Positions 23,061-31,025 of a DNA stretch of 33,026 nucleotides are shown here, piece by piece. Positions within the stretch are counted from its first letter, which is position 1. The number at the start of each line of letters is the position of its first letter. The stretch comes from Spirochaetia bacterium (GTDB lineage Bacteria; Spirochaetota; Spirochaetia; Treponematales; Breznakiellaceae): the NCBI GenBank assembly GCA_025997715.1, contig BNUY01000011.1, positions 1 to 33,026 of the forward strand. The letters run 5' to 3'. A program made the translations under genes and the position numbers. The notes below the pieces were generated by a model. The model saw only the letters and a list, made by a program, of their open reading frames with translations. It was not told where the DNA came from and did not search any database.

Positions 23061-23729
23061 TCATTTAACCCGCTTTTCCTGAATGGTGAAGTAGTTCATC
23101 AGGGCTACCACGGCAAAGGAAAAGATCACGATGACAAGCACATAGTTGTAAGCGGTGTCCATGTCCCCGGCGGAAACGGTGGAATAGATGGCCAGGGGCA
23201 GGGTACGGGTTTTGCCGGCGATGTTCCCCGCAAGCATAGCGGTGGCGCCGAATTCACCCAGGCCCCGGGCAAAGGCCAACACTCCCCCGGAGGCTATGCC
23301 CGGCAGGGCGGTGGGCAGGCTCACCTTCCAGAAGATCTGCCATTCGGACAGGCCCAGAGTGCGCCCGGCATAGATAAGGTTAGGGTCAACCTGTTCCAGG
23401 GCGCCCCGGGCAGACCGATACATCAGGGGGAAGGAGATGGCCACCGCCGCCAGAACCGTGGCCCCCCAGGAGAAGGCTATCTTAACGCTGAAAAAGTCGA
23501 GGAAGAATTTCCCCACCGGCCCCCGCACCCCAAAGATAAGCAGCAAAAAAAAGCCCGCCACCGTGGGAGGCAGAACCAGGGGCAGGGTGAGGATGCCGTC
23601 CAGGATCATCTTCCCTGTTTTCCCCCTGATCCCGGCAACCAGCTTGGCCGCCAGGAGTCCCAGGAAGAAGGTCACCACAATCGCCGCCGTGGCGGTTCGT
23701 ATAGAAATCAGTATGGGCGAAAGATTCAT
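23061..23729 (-). CDS. modB: Molybdate/tungstate ABC transporter permease ModB
   Basis: The 222-residue inner-membrane protein has about five transmembrane segments. The EAA-type loop that contacts ModC is seen in LIYAGRTLGLSEWQIFWKV and SLPTALPGIASGGVLAFARGLGEFGA. The start is ATG 23729, which overlaps the modA TGA by one base (TGATG); the alternative TTG one codon upstream is less likely. Its own stop overlaps the first of two duplicated ATGs before modC. Confidence 0.92.
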   Translation of the reverse strand: MNLSPILISIRTATAAIVVTFFLGLLAAKLVAGIRGKTGKMILDGILTLPLVLPPTVAGFFLLLIFGVRGPVGKFFLDFFSVKIAFSWGATVLAAVAISFPLMYRSARGALEQVDPNLIYAGRTLGLSEWQIFWKVSLPTALPGIASGGVLAFARGLGEFGATAMLAGNIAGKTRTLPLAIYSTVSAGDMDTAYNYVLVIVIFSFAVVALMNYFTIQEKRVK

Positions 23730-24568
23730 CAATTATTTGCAGCGAACCCGTAGTTTTTAAACACCGTGAGGCCCGCATCGGAGGCGAGGAAGTCGATAAA
23801 GAGCTGCGCTTCTTCCGGATGGGGGGCGGCTGCCAGTCGTCCAATGGGGTAGATGACCTTGGTGGAAAGGAGGCCTTCGGGAAGTTCGGTGATCACCTCC
23901 ACATCCTTATTGATTGCCGCATCGGTGGCATAGACGATGCCCACCTCGGCGCTGCCCTGGGCTACCCAGTTAAGGACTTCGGTCACGTTGTTCCCCATGC
24001 TCAGCTTCTTCTGAACCGCGTCCCAGTTACCAAGCTTGGTAAAGGCTTCCTGGGCGTACTGTCCTGCGGGGGTGGTTTTGGGATCCCCAAAGGCGATGGT
24101 CTTCGCCTCGGTGATATTCTGAAAGCCGGTAACCGCCGTTGTGGTTCCCTTGGGCTTAATCAGGACCAGCTTGTTCTGCAGCAGGGGTTTTACCGAATCG
24201 GCGGGAATAAAGTTGCCGGTCACCAGGTTGTCCATCTGTCGGGTTGCGGCGGACATAAACACATCCGCCTCAAGGCCCTGTTCAATCTGCGTTTGAAGCC
24301 GTCCGGAGCTGTCATAAACACCCTCCACCGTGATCCATGGGTACTTCTGCCGGAACCGGGGGATAAGTTCCTGCACATAGGAATACTCAAGGCTTGCCGC
24401 CGCCGCCACCAGAATAGTTACGGGCGCTTTGTCAACGGCGGACGCCGACGCCCCAGCCGCCCCCCGGTCCTTCGTGCCCCCGGCAAACAAACCGGACTGG
24501 CCCAAACCAAACAGAATAAGAACCGTCAAAGCAAAAGCCGGTTTTCGCGGAGTACTAATCATCTTCAT
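23729..24568 (-). CDS. modA: Molybdate/tungstate-binding periplasmic protein ModA
   Basis: The 279-residue protein starts at ATG 24568, five bases after GGAGG. A signal peptide (FALTVLILFGLGQSGLFAG) precedes the mature protein; there is no lipobox Cys. ModA features are seen: VAAAASLEYSYVQELIPRF (oxyanion-binding Ser), then YDSSGRLQTQIEQGLEADVFMSA, and VGIVYATDA near the C-terminal lobe. It captures molybdate or tungstate for ModBC; the sequence does not tell which. It is the first gene of modABC, with its own promoter just after the acs-linked genes. Metal import suits an acetogen needing Mo/W formate dehydrogenase. Confidence 0.92.
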   Translation of the reverse strand: MKMISTPRKPAFALTVLILFGLGQSGLFAGGTKDRGAAGASASAVDKAPVTILVAAAASLEYSYVQELIPRFRQKYPWITVEGVYDSSGRLQTQIEQGLEADVFMSAATRQMDNLVTGNFIPADSVKPLLQNKLVLIKPKGTTTAVTGFQNITEAKTIAFGDPKTTPAGQYAQEAFTKLGNWDAVQKKLSMGNNVTEVLNWVAQGSAEVGIVYATDAAINKDVEVITELPEGLLSTKVIYPIGRLAAAPHPEEAQLFIDFLASDAGLTVFKNYGFAANN

Positions 24569-24609
24569 AAAATCCTCCATTAAAGACTTAGACTGGATAT
24601 ATTTTCCAA

Positions 24610-24620
24610 TACGATTCGTA
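24610..24620. promoter_or_regulatory. Palindrome at the modA transcription start, candidate operator
   Basis: TACGATTCGTA is a perfect 5-1-5 inverted repeat that abuts the -10 box and covers the predicted transcription start, where a repressor would block initiation. It does not fit the E. coli ModE consensus that I remember, so any regulator is unknown. Confidence 0.4.
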
Positions 24621-24648
24621 CTATAGCGGCTGTCCTATGATCCGTCAA
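24620..24648 (-). promoter_or_regulatory. Promoter of modABC
   Basis: TTGACG (24643-24648) and TATAGT (24620-24625) are 17 bp apart on the minus strand. The predicted start is about 45 bases upstream of the modA ATG. This allows mod expression separate from the acs cluster, although no terminator separates them. Confidence 0.65.
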
Positions 24649-24665
24649 GAGGAATAAACATCACC

Positions 24666-24899
24666 CTACCGAATCTCGGCAAACGAAACCCGCTGCACCA
24701 GCCCTGAGGCGTCAATATCAAACACCACCATCCCATTTTCGTTCACGCTTTTTTCGCTGGTATAAGATTCCCCGGCGTACAGCCCGGTAAGGTAGGCGTC
24801 CACATCGTCAGTCTCGATCTCCTGCACATCCACATCCCGCATCTGGTTCCGCGAACAGGAATTGAAGATCTCCCGAATCATCTCGTATTTTTTTTTCAT
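24666..24899 (-). CDS. 77-residue protein of unknown function in the acs cluster
   Basis: I do not recognise this small acidic protein. Seen: a charged N-terminal helix (KKKYEMIREIFNSCSRNQM), an acidic stretch (VDVQEIETDDVDAYLTGL) and a C-terminal strand-rich end (GMVVFDIDASGLVQRVSF). It has a single Cys. It overlaps the CooT-like gene by four bases (ATGA), so the two are translationally coupled and it belongs to the nickel-handling end of the acs operon. A role in CODH/ACS maturation is inferred from position only. Confidence 0.6.
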   Translation of the reverse strand: MKKKYEMIREIFNSCSRNQMRDVDVQEIETDDVDAYLTGLYAGESYTSEKSVNENGMVVFDIDASGLVQRVSFAEIR

Positions 24900-25087
24900 T
24901 TTGTTTTGATAGTAATAGCGTTCTTTATCAGGTCCACGCTTTCCAACGTCCCGGTAACGCTAATATCCTGCCCCATAAGGTCGGTAAGGGTTATGGTATC
25001 CCCCAGCACCTTAATCCCGCTGACATATTCGCAAAGCTGTTTCCGCTCGCCGCCCGTGCCCAGTTCATAGGCCGTAGAAAGGCACAT
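24896..25087 (-). CDS. CooT-like small nickel-binding protein
   Basis: The 63-residue protein starts MCLSTAYEL; the Cys directly after Met is the hallmark of CooT, whose dimer binds one Ni(II) through Cys2. The rest (GIKVLGDTITLTDLMGQDIS, then GTLESVDLIKNAITIKTK) is a small beta-barrel pattern with the LTDLMG segment typical of the family. ATG 25087 overlaps the stop of the His-rich gene (TGATG); a GTG one codon earlier is less likely, because it would displace the Cys from position 2. It should work with the His-rich protein and CooC in loading nickel into CODH/ACS. Confidence 0.8.
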   Translation of the reverse strand: MCLSTAYELGTGGERKQLCEYVSGIKVLGDTITLTDLMGQDISVTGTLESVDLIKNAITIKTK

Positions 25088-25614
25088 CACTTACCCTCTT
25101 TAATAAGTTCAAGGGCCTTAGCGAGTTTATCAGACCCCGTTTCAAAGTCCTTCACCGCATTATTGATGATATCCGCAGATTCGTGCTGCCCGGCATGGTA
25201 GAGATTGTGCGCCAGACCACCCAGCTCAGCCGCGTGTTCTCGATTGTGATCCAGCATATACTTCAGCAAGGTCTTTAGCTTGGCTAAATCGCCGCCGCCA
25301 TGACCATGATCGTGCGGTTGTTCGTGGTCGTGTGGGTGCTTATGTTCATGGGCATGCTCATGGTCATTCCCATGGCTATGTTCGTGTGCATGCTCGTGGT
25401 CGTGGGGATGCGCATGATCGTGGTCATGTCCATGATCGTGACAATGTCCATGTTCGTGTGCATGCTCGTGATCGTGCGAATGCTCATGGCAATGATCGTG
25501 TTTATGCGCATGGCCATGTTCTAAATCATTATCGTGCGCATGATCATGGAGATGATCATGCCCATGTTCGTGTGCATGACTATGGGTGTGTTCGTGGGCA
25601 TGATCATCTGACAT
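25087..25614 (-). CDS. His-rich nickel-storage/chaperone-like protein
   Basis: The 175-residue protein has two halves. Residues 4-108 are an almost pure alternation of His with Asp, Glu, Ala and Gly; by my count about 47 of these residues are His, with two Cys. This is expected to bind many nickel ions. The last 67 residues form helices (AKLKTLLKYMLDHNREHAAELGGLAH, seen in two parts) with extra His. The layout is the reverse of R. rubrum CooJ, where the His tail is C-terminal, but the role is probably alike: buffering nickel for CODH/ACS. The gene starts two bases after the acsE stop and overlaps cooT. The low-complexity DNA gives spurious open frames on both strands. Confidence 0.85.
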   Translation of the reverse strand: MSDDHAHEHTHSHAHEHGHDHLHDHAHDNDLEHGHAHKHDHCHEHSHDHEHAHEHGHCHDHGHDHDHAHPHDHEHAHEHSHGNDHEHAHEHKHPHDHEQPHDHGHGGGDLAKLKTLLKYMLDHNREHAAELGGLAHNLYHAGQHESADIINNAVKDFETGSDKLAKALELIKEGK

Positions 25615-25616
25615 AA

Positions 25617-26402
25617 TTACAGCTCCAGGAACGAGTCGCTGAACAACGACTGGTTCATGATGATGTCGGCGGACTTAATACCCTGCATCAATTGCTTATC
25701 ACAGGGATTCACAATGGCGGAGGTAAGGCCGTTACCGATACACATGGCGACCATGTAGGAGTCAACGATGGGCCTTAAGGTCTTGGGCATCATGTTGGAC
25801 ACATTGGAGAGGCCGCCGGTGGAGTTAAAGCCCTGCTCGGAAAGCCATTTGATAAACGACAGGGTCTCCTGCTGTTTTTCCTGCATCCCCTTGATAACCA
25901 GGAACAGGGGGTCAAACCACAGATCCGCCGCATCCATGCCCAGGTTCATGCCGTATTCCAGCATTTCCAGAACATAGCCCTGCCGCTCTTCGTTGTCGGA
26001 GGGAACGCCGGCCTTGGATGCCAGGGCAATAACGATGGCGTCATTGGCCGCGGCAACGTCAATGTAGGAAATCCGGTCACCCGCATCGGCGGAGTTGACA
26101 ATCGGCTTGCCCTTGGCGCGGTTGTATACCTTGATACCCGCTTCAATGGCCTTCTTGTTTGCCGTATCAAGGGCAATCGGCACATTGTCAAAGTTTTCTT
26201 GCAGAAGCTTTACGCCCCACTGCATCAGTTCCTCGCCGCCCTTTTCCGCCGGCCCGATGTTCAGGTCCAGGTAGGTGGCGCCCGCATCAAGTTGTTCCTT
26301 CGCCCGCTTCTTAATCGGTTCCGGATCTTTATTCTCCATGGCCGCTTTGATCGCCGGGGAGATACAGTGAATACGCTCACCAATAACGATAAATTTACCC
26401 AT
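25617..26402 (-). CDS. acsE: Methyltetrahydrofolate:corrinoid/iron-sulfur protein methyltransferase AcsE
   Basis: The 261-residue TIM-barrel enzyme moves the methyl group from methyl-tetrahydrofolate to the cobalt of the AcsCD corrinoid protein. The family's pterin-binding features are seen: FIVIGERIHCI, then GATYLDLNIGP, IALDTAN, IVNSADAG and GLSNVSNMMP (the conserved Asn). The length fits the Moorella enzyme (about 262). ATG 26402 has GAGGAG five bases upstream. A strong hairpin with a U tract separates it from acsC, so its expression may be reduced or separate. Confidence 0.95.
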   Translation of the reverse strand: MGKFIVIGERIHCISPAIKAAMENKDPEPIKKRAKEQLDAGATYLDLNIGPAEKGGEELMQWGVKLLQENFDNVPIALDTANKKAIEAGIKVYNRAKGKPIVNSADAGDRISYIDVAAANDAIVIALASKAGVPSDNEERQGYVLEMLEYGMNLGMDAADLWFDPLFLVIKGMQEKQQETLSFIKWLSEQGFNSTGGLSNVSNMMPKTLRPIVDSYMVAMCIGNGLTSAIVNPCDKQLMQGIKSADIIMNQSLFSDSFLEL

Positions 26403-26426
26403 ACATGCTCCTCAAAAAAGTTTTAA

Positions 26427-26443
26427 GATACCTACAAGGTATC
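26427..26443 (-). other. Small hairpin in the acsE leader
   Basis: GATACC and GGTATC (perfect 6-bp stem, five-base loop) lie between the terminator-like hairpin and the acsE Shine-Dalgarno. A T-run (TTTTTT) follows a few bases later on the minus strand. It may be a processing or stability element. Confidence 0.35.
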
Positions 26444-26466
26444 CGATGCCCCGTTACAGGGACATC

Positions 26467-26492
26467 AAAAACCCCGCCGCAATGCAGCGGGG
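26467..26492 (-). terminator. Terminator-like hairpin between acsC and acsE
   Basis: On the minus strand CCCCGCTGC pairs with GCGGCGGGG (one T-G pair, three-base loop), directly followed by TTTTT. This has the form of a Rho-independent terminator. Because acsE and the nickel genes lie beyond it, it probably gives partial termination or marks a processing site. Confidence 0.75.
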
Positions 26493-26502
26493 CAGTCAAC
26501 AA

Positions 26503-27828
26503 TTAACCCTTAAAGTCCTTGAGCCACTTTACAACACCGGCAGCTTCATTGGGACCTACCAGAATCTTCCAGCCCGGCAGATTCTCTTCCAGTTCGCCCT
26601 TCAGGACGGCTACCTTGCCGGGGATAAGGAGGTTGCGGCTCTTCACCTTACCTTCAATACCCGCTTCCTTAAAGAACTTGGAAATGGTACCGGCGGAGAA
26701 TTTTCCCGCCGCCCAGGAGGTCAATACCGAATACCCGCCGGCATCGGCAACAACCAGGTTTACGGGCACCCCGCTCCGTTCCAGTTCGCCGTTGATAACG
26801 AAGTAGGACAGGGCAAAGTCCACAGTGAGGGCCACGATGGAGTTTTCGTCCGCGCCGTTGACCGGGTAGATCTTCGGTTCCATCTTCATGGGCTTCTGGG
26901 GGTCGGTGAAGACATTCTGCCGCAGGCCGTACAGAGGCAGCGCCGTGGCGTAGCTCATGTTGCTCAGGATGATGATCGAACCGTATTTCAGGGTGAACAA
27001 CGAGGCAAGCGCGATCTGCAGATTCTCGTCACCCCCAGCCAGTTTGTGGAGATTCACGATGCTGGGATAACCGGAACTGCGGTCATTGTCTTTCAGGGCC
27101 GCCCGGCGGAGTTCCACCGCGTTGGCAAAGGTCTCTTTAATGGAACCGGCGGTCACATCAACCACCAGGTTCTTGTTCCCGGCGCCTTCCAGTTTCAGAA
27201 TCGTGTCGTAGATTTCGTCCAGATTCTTTCCGCCGACACCGAGGATAACCCCGGCTTCGGTAGCAAGCTTGTTAAAGGCTTCCCAGTTACCGGCGTTGGC
27301 GCCGTTGAGGATGGGCTTGTCGGCCTTCACCGCATCAAGGGCGGCCTTCGCGGCAGCCGCGTCGGTCACTTCCAGGATGATACCGGCCCGGCCTGCGCCC
27401 TGGGCTTTCTTCGCCGCGTCAACAAACTTGCCGGAATCACCGGTAAATTCTACGTTGACCACGTCCACCCTCATCTGCTCGCCGATACGGTCGTAGTCAA
27501 TGAGCTGGATTCCGGGCAGTTTCGCATCCACATCGGCGGCGGAAACCGTCACCGAGTAGAGGCTCTTGGATACAAAGGTCTTGTCGTGCCGGAAGAGTAC
27601 GGTCTCGCCGCCGAGCTGAAGATCCTTACCAAAGGCAAGCTTCTTCATGGGGGGGGCCGAAGCTTCACTCAGGGCGGCCAATGCCTCCGCAGAGATGTCC
27701 GGGCACTTGTCGATGGTGATCCCGCCGGCGGCAACCTTCATCGCGAAGGCCATACAGGTGGGGTTACCGCATTTTTTGCAGTTTGATTTGGGCAATAATT
27801 TAAATATGTCCATTCCTTTTAAAGCCAT
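26503..27828 (-). CDS. acsC: Corrinoid/iron-sulfur protein large subunit AcsC
   Basis: The 441-residue protein has an N-terminal [4Fe-4S] domain with Cys17, Cys20, Cys25 and Cys42 (NCKKCGNPTC, then DKCPDIS), the spacing of the family. A TIM-barrel middle follows, then a C-terminal corrinoid-binding part (about 325 onwards, including DAGGYSVLTSWAAGKFSAG). With AcsD it carries the methyl group from AcsE to the A-cluster of AcsB. The start chosen is ATG 27828, with AAGGAGG just upstream inside the acsD stop region; a longer frame to 27906 would overlap acsD. Confidence 0.95.
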   Translation of the reverse strand: MALKGMDIFKLLPKSNCKKCGNPTCMAFAMKVAAGGITIDKCPDISAEALAALSEASAPPMKKLAFGKDLQLGGETVLFRHDKTFVSKSLYSVTVSAADVDAKLPGIQLIDYDRIGEQMRVDVVNVEFTGDSGKFVDAAKKAQGAGRAGIILEVTDAAAAKAALDAVKADKPILNGANAGNWEAFNKLATEAGVILGVGGKNLDEIYDTILKLEGAGNKNLVVDVTAGSIKETFANAVELRRAALKDNDRSSGYPSIVNLHKLAGGDENLQIALASLFTLKYGSIIILSNMSYATALPLYGLRQNVFTDPQKPMKMEPKIYPVNGADENSIVALTVDFALSYFVINGELERSGVPVNLVVADAGGYSVLTSWAAGKFSAGTISKFFKEAGIEGKVKSRNLLIPGKVAVLKGELEENLPGWKILVGPNEAAGVVKWLKDFKG

Positions 27829-27838
27829 GGTTTCCTCC

Positions 27839-28786
27839 TTATACCAGCGCCGCAATAAGTTTTGATACTGCGGCAACCGATGCGGGATGGCGCAGAATAA
27901 CAGCATCAGTGCCGGCGGCTAACACCGCAGAGGCCGTAGCAATTTCCATGGCGATACCCCGCTGTTCCTGGGGCCCCCAACCTTTGGGCGCTTCCGCTTC
28001 GCTCTTGAAGGATTCGCCAACGTTCCAGGTCTGCTCACTCACCGGGGTGATAATGGGCACCTGGAGCTTGTCGTCGTTCTGAGTCAGGGCGGCCAGCTTG
28101 ATCCGTTCCATGGTTGAAACGACATACTCAAACCCATAGCCCGCAGAAGCGGACCCGGTGTTCATGACAATGTTTTCGTGTTTGATCCCCATCTGGATGA
28201 TCAATACGTTCAGCTGCTTGGCCAGGTTGATATCTACCGCAGATTCCGCGGCGACATTCTGCCCGTAGGCCTGAACCGCGCCGACGGCGATCTTCTTGTG
28301 GTTATCTTCCTTGGCGGACATGAGAAGCACGTTCTTTCCGGACAGCGCCTCGGCAACCTTTACTAAGAGATCACCGTCTTTTTCAACGTTCTTGCTGCCT
28401 TGGATTACCAGGGGGAATCCGCCCACCGCATCCGACACTTCCTTCGCAAGCTTCACACAGTCTTCTATAGACTTGTTCGCTCCGTTGGGGTCGGCGCTTT
28501 CCAGGGACAGGGCAACAAAGCTGGCGCCGGGAATTGTGGCGGCCTTTTTCGCCACTTCGGCGATGGTCTTTGCCCCTTCATAAAACTTGCCTAATTCAGG
28601 CAGATCCCGGTTCGGGCCCAGGTCGGAAACCTCCACACCCACCAGGGGGGGATTCTTGATCTTCTCGTCAAAGCTGTAGAACGGGAGCACACTTTGCCCC
28701 CCAAATGTAACAGCTTTGTCCCCGGCGCCGATCTTTACCTCTTTGATCGATGACGGGAATTTTTGCGGAACGCGTTTAAATGCCAT
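27839..28786 (-). CDS. acsD: Corrinoid/iron-sulfur protein small subunit AcsD
   Basis: The 315-residue TIM-barrel subunit partners AcsC and helps hold the corrinoid. Seen: FKRVPQKFPSSIKEVKIG at the N-terminus, GGQSVLPFYSF, VALSLESADPNG, MGIKHENIVMNTGSASAGYG and GWGPQEQRG. The start ATG 28786 follows an AGGAGA; the frame is open further upstream to 28849, but that would run through the acsB/acsD hairpin. The TAA overlaps the acsC Shine-Dalgarno, so the two subunits are made together. Confidence 0.95.
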   Translation of the reverse strand: MAFKRVPQKFPSSIKEVKIGAGDKAVTFGGQSVLPFYSFDEKIKNPPLVGVEVSDLGPNRDLPELGKFYEGAKTIAEVAKKAATIPGASFVALSLESADPNGANKSIEDCVKLAKEVSDAVGGFPLVIQGSKNVEKDGDLLVKVAEALSGKNVLLMSAKEDNHKKIAVGAVQAYGQNVAAESAVDINLAKQLNVLIIQMGIKHENIVMNTGSASAGYGFEYVVSTMERIKLAALTQNDDKLQVPIITPVSEQTWNVGESFKSEAEAPKGWGPQEQRGIAMEIATASAVLAAGTDAVILRHPASVAAVSKLIAALV

Positions 28787-28803
28787 AACACTCTCCTCTT
28801 TAG

Positions 28804-28844
28804 AAAAAATAATAACAGAGCAAGGCGGGTGTGTCCCGCCTTGC
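28804..28844 (-). terminator. Strong hairpin with U-rich tail between acsB and acsD
   Basis: GCAAGGCGGG and CCCGCCTTGC (28820-28829 and 28835-28844) form a perfect 10-bp stem with a five-base loop. A U-rich tail (TCTGTTATTATTTTTT on the minus strand) follows, its T-run at 28804-28809 lying ten bases from the stem. It may act as a partial terminator or protect the upstream 3' end. Confidence 0.65.
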
Positions 28845-28862
28845 CCCATCTCTTTGACCTGA

Positions 28863-31010
28863 TTACATCAGGGGTTCAAGTTTCAGTACCGGGTGTTTTT
28901 TCCCATTCAGGAATTCCACCAATTTTTCCGGTTCTTCCTCGGTAACCGTCTCATCGGCGATCATCTCAACAAAGTTGTCGATCCCGTAGAGTTCTTTTGC
29001 CGTTGCGTTAAGCTTTGGTCCCACCAACTCTTTCAGGGCCTTGGGCATCCACACGATACGCGCGGGGCCGCCTTCGGCTGCCATAAACTTCTTGGAGCTG
29101 ATGAACTGCTTCCCGTGACCCATGAAGCCCGGTGTCTGAACACCGCCGCCGGTCATGGAGGCCAGTTCCGAGAAGGACATACCCACCGGGGTCTTGCCCT
29201 GGTGTTCCCGGTTCACAATAACCACACCATTGGTAGTTGCCTCAAGTCCGCAGATACATTCGAAACAGCCGCAGCTGGTCATGGGGTCCTGCATAATGGA
29301 ATAGAGGGTAACCGCCTGGAGGGCGCCGTGGGATGCTTGCTGCACCGCTTCGTTGACGTCTTCCCAGACACCGAGCTTTTCATCAATCACCCGTTCTTTG
29401 GTGACGATCTGGCAGGAGCCGTTGGGGTCAATCTCGTTGGTGGCCTTGGCGTCAAGCCAGGAGACCGCGCCGCAGAGACCCAGCCGTTCCGGGGTGACAA
29501 CGCAAACGTGGGCGGGGGAGAATGACTGGCAGAGAATGCAGTTGTAGAACACTTCCACATTGTCGTCCGTAAGGGACTTGAGCCGGTCATCCCGCTGCTC
29601 ATAGACCTTGTTGACCTCTTTCTTCAGCCGTTCGCAGTCTTCAGTCTTCGTATAGATCTTTACCTGCACCTTGTCGATGATGGCTTCAAACTCGCCCTTG
29701 AGCTTGGCATAGAGGATTTCCCCAAAGTGCTTGGCGCGGAAGCCCGCGGCAATGGTAGCCTTGCTGACCCGGACGAGAATAAGATCCCGCTGGCCGGTGT
29801 GCATGATACCTTCAGCGTAGTTGAAGTAGTGGTGCAGACGGCGTTCAAACACAGGCTCGAAGTCCTTCTGCATGGCCTTTCCGGCAACCTCGACAACAAA
29901 CGCGATCTGAGAATCCGAGCCTTCCTTAATGGTGTCAATATCCGGCCCGATAACTTCGATCTTGTGGTCTTCGATGTCCTTGGCTTCCTTGGTGGTAACC
30001 CACTCCAAACAGGGCAGCTTGGTACCGTTGAAGGCCACAGCCATGTCCGGACGGCGGATGATTTCACCTTCAAAGGCGGTGGAAAAGGACACGGGGATGT
30101 CAACCTTGGTAATCTTGAGCTTGATATCCCGGGCTTCCAGGGAAGTTTCGATCCAGTCCTTGGTGTCCTCTCTGATGATAAGGCTCTTCGGCACCACCAT
30201 TACGTCCTTGACGGAGTTGGTAATAACCGGGAAGCCCATGGCAATAGCGCCGCCGCCGTAAGCTACGGTGAGATCCGGCACGGGATCATAGGCGTTTACA
30301 AAGGCCCGGATACGCTTGAAGGTATAATCATCAAACTCATCCCGGTCTCCGGGCTGTACGTTACCGAAGATCATGGCGGCCCGGTTTACCACGGAAATGA
30401 TATGGGCAACATGCCAGAGATCCGGCCCAACCGGGACAACCCGGACGGAGAAGTTCATGTTCAGCTTCTGCCGCTTGGCCTGGTCGATGATTCCCCCGAT
30501 GAGGAACACGAAAATGGCCCGTGACTGGTATCCCTTGATCAGCTCAGCCGCTTCCTCGTCCGAGGGGGCGGGGCCGATGATGACCACGAATCCGGGAATG
30601 TCCCCGGTTACCAGCGGTACACCAAGCTCACGCACTTCGGCGTCGCTCATGTGGCCCCAGTACTCGCGATTGTCGCCTTCGCCGTAGGGGGTGGGGCTTT
30701 TGATGTACTTACAGGCTTCCACCACTTCGCCGGCCAGAACCGTGCCGAAGCCGCACTTAAAGACATCGGCCAGGCGCGGATCGTGGGGTTTCCAGTTCGC
30801 TTTTGTTTCTTCCCAACAGGCTTTCAGTTCGCCCAGGGTGGTAACCTTCTTGCTCAGATAAGCAAGATGGCTGGCAAGGAAGTACGCCGTGTTCGGCATA
30901 GCCACCGGTGTGGTCTCCGGATATGCCTTCAGCGTTTCATTGAGTGTTTTTTCGGCAATCGCGAACATTTCGTCGGAGCCGTCAAAAACCCGGTTAAATA
31001 ATTTCTTCAT
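28863..31010 (-). CDS. acsB: Acetyl-CoA synthase AcsB (ACS subunit)
   Basis: The 715-residue enzyme joins CO, a methyl group and CoA into acetyl-CoA at the Ni-containing A-cluster. The cluster ligands are in place: Cys491, Cys494, Cys503 and Cys513 (NCILCQSF, HVC, GLCGA) hold the [4Fe-4S], and Cys580-Gly-Cys582 (SCGCFEC) binds the distal Ni. They sit at a constant offset of 15 from the Moorella numbering (506, 509, 518, 528, 595, 597), so no internal change separates them. The N-terminal CODH-contacting domain is present. ATG 31010 has AAGGAG ten bases upstream; the gene follows cooC after 15 bases. Confidence 0.97.
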   Translation of the reverse strand: MKKLFNRVFDGSDEMFAIAEKTLNETLKAYPETTPVAMPNTAYFLASHLAYLSKKVTTLGELKACWEETKANWKPHDPRLADVFKCGFGTVLAGEVVEACKYIKSPTPYGEGDNREYWGHMSDAEVRELGVPLVTGDIPGFVVIIGPAPSDEEAAELIKGYQSRAIFVFLIGGIIDQAKRQKLNMNFSVRVVPVGPDLWHVAHIISVVNRAAMIFGNVQPGDRDEFDDYTFKRIRAFVNAYDPVPDLTVAYGGGAIAMGFPVITNSVKDVMVVPKSLIIREDTKDWIETSLEARDIKLKITKVDIPVSFSTAFEGEIIRRPDMAVAFNGTKLPCLEWVTTKEAKDIEDHKIEVIGPDIDTIKEGSDSQIAFVVEVAGKAMQKDFEPVFERRLHHYFNYAEGIMHTGQRDLILVRVSKATIAAGFRAKHFGEILYAKLKGEFEAIIDKVQVKIYTKTEDCERLKKEVNKVYEQRDDRLKSLTDDNVEVFYNCILCQSFSPAHVCVVTPERLGLCGAVSWLDAKATNEIDPNGSCQIVTKERVIDEKLGVWEDVNEAVQQASHGALQAVTLYSIMQDPMTSCGCFECICGLEATTNGVVIVNREHQGKTPVGMSFSELASMTGGGVQTPGFMGHGKQFISSKKFMAAEGGPARIVWMPKALKELVGPKLNATAKELYGIDNFVEMIADETVTEEEPEKLVEFLNGKKHPVLKLEPLM

Positions 31011-31025
31011 AGAAGCACCTCTCCT

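Noticed and set aside
25284..25616. Met/Val-rich and Arg/Asp-rich frames on both strands over the His-rich gene
   Set aside because: They come from the CAT/CAC/GAT repeat structure of the His-rich coding sequence and have no independent start signals.
26440..26471. A separate promoter for acsE after the terminator-like hairpin
   Set aside because: The only candidate (TTGATG with GATACC) has poor boxes and spacing; I do not list it.
26446..27786. 446-codon plus-strand frame opposite acsC
   Set aside because: It is a shadow of acsC. The minus frame has the four-Cys cluster and the correct length.
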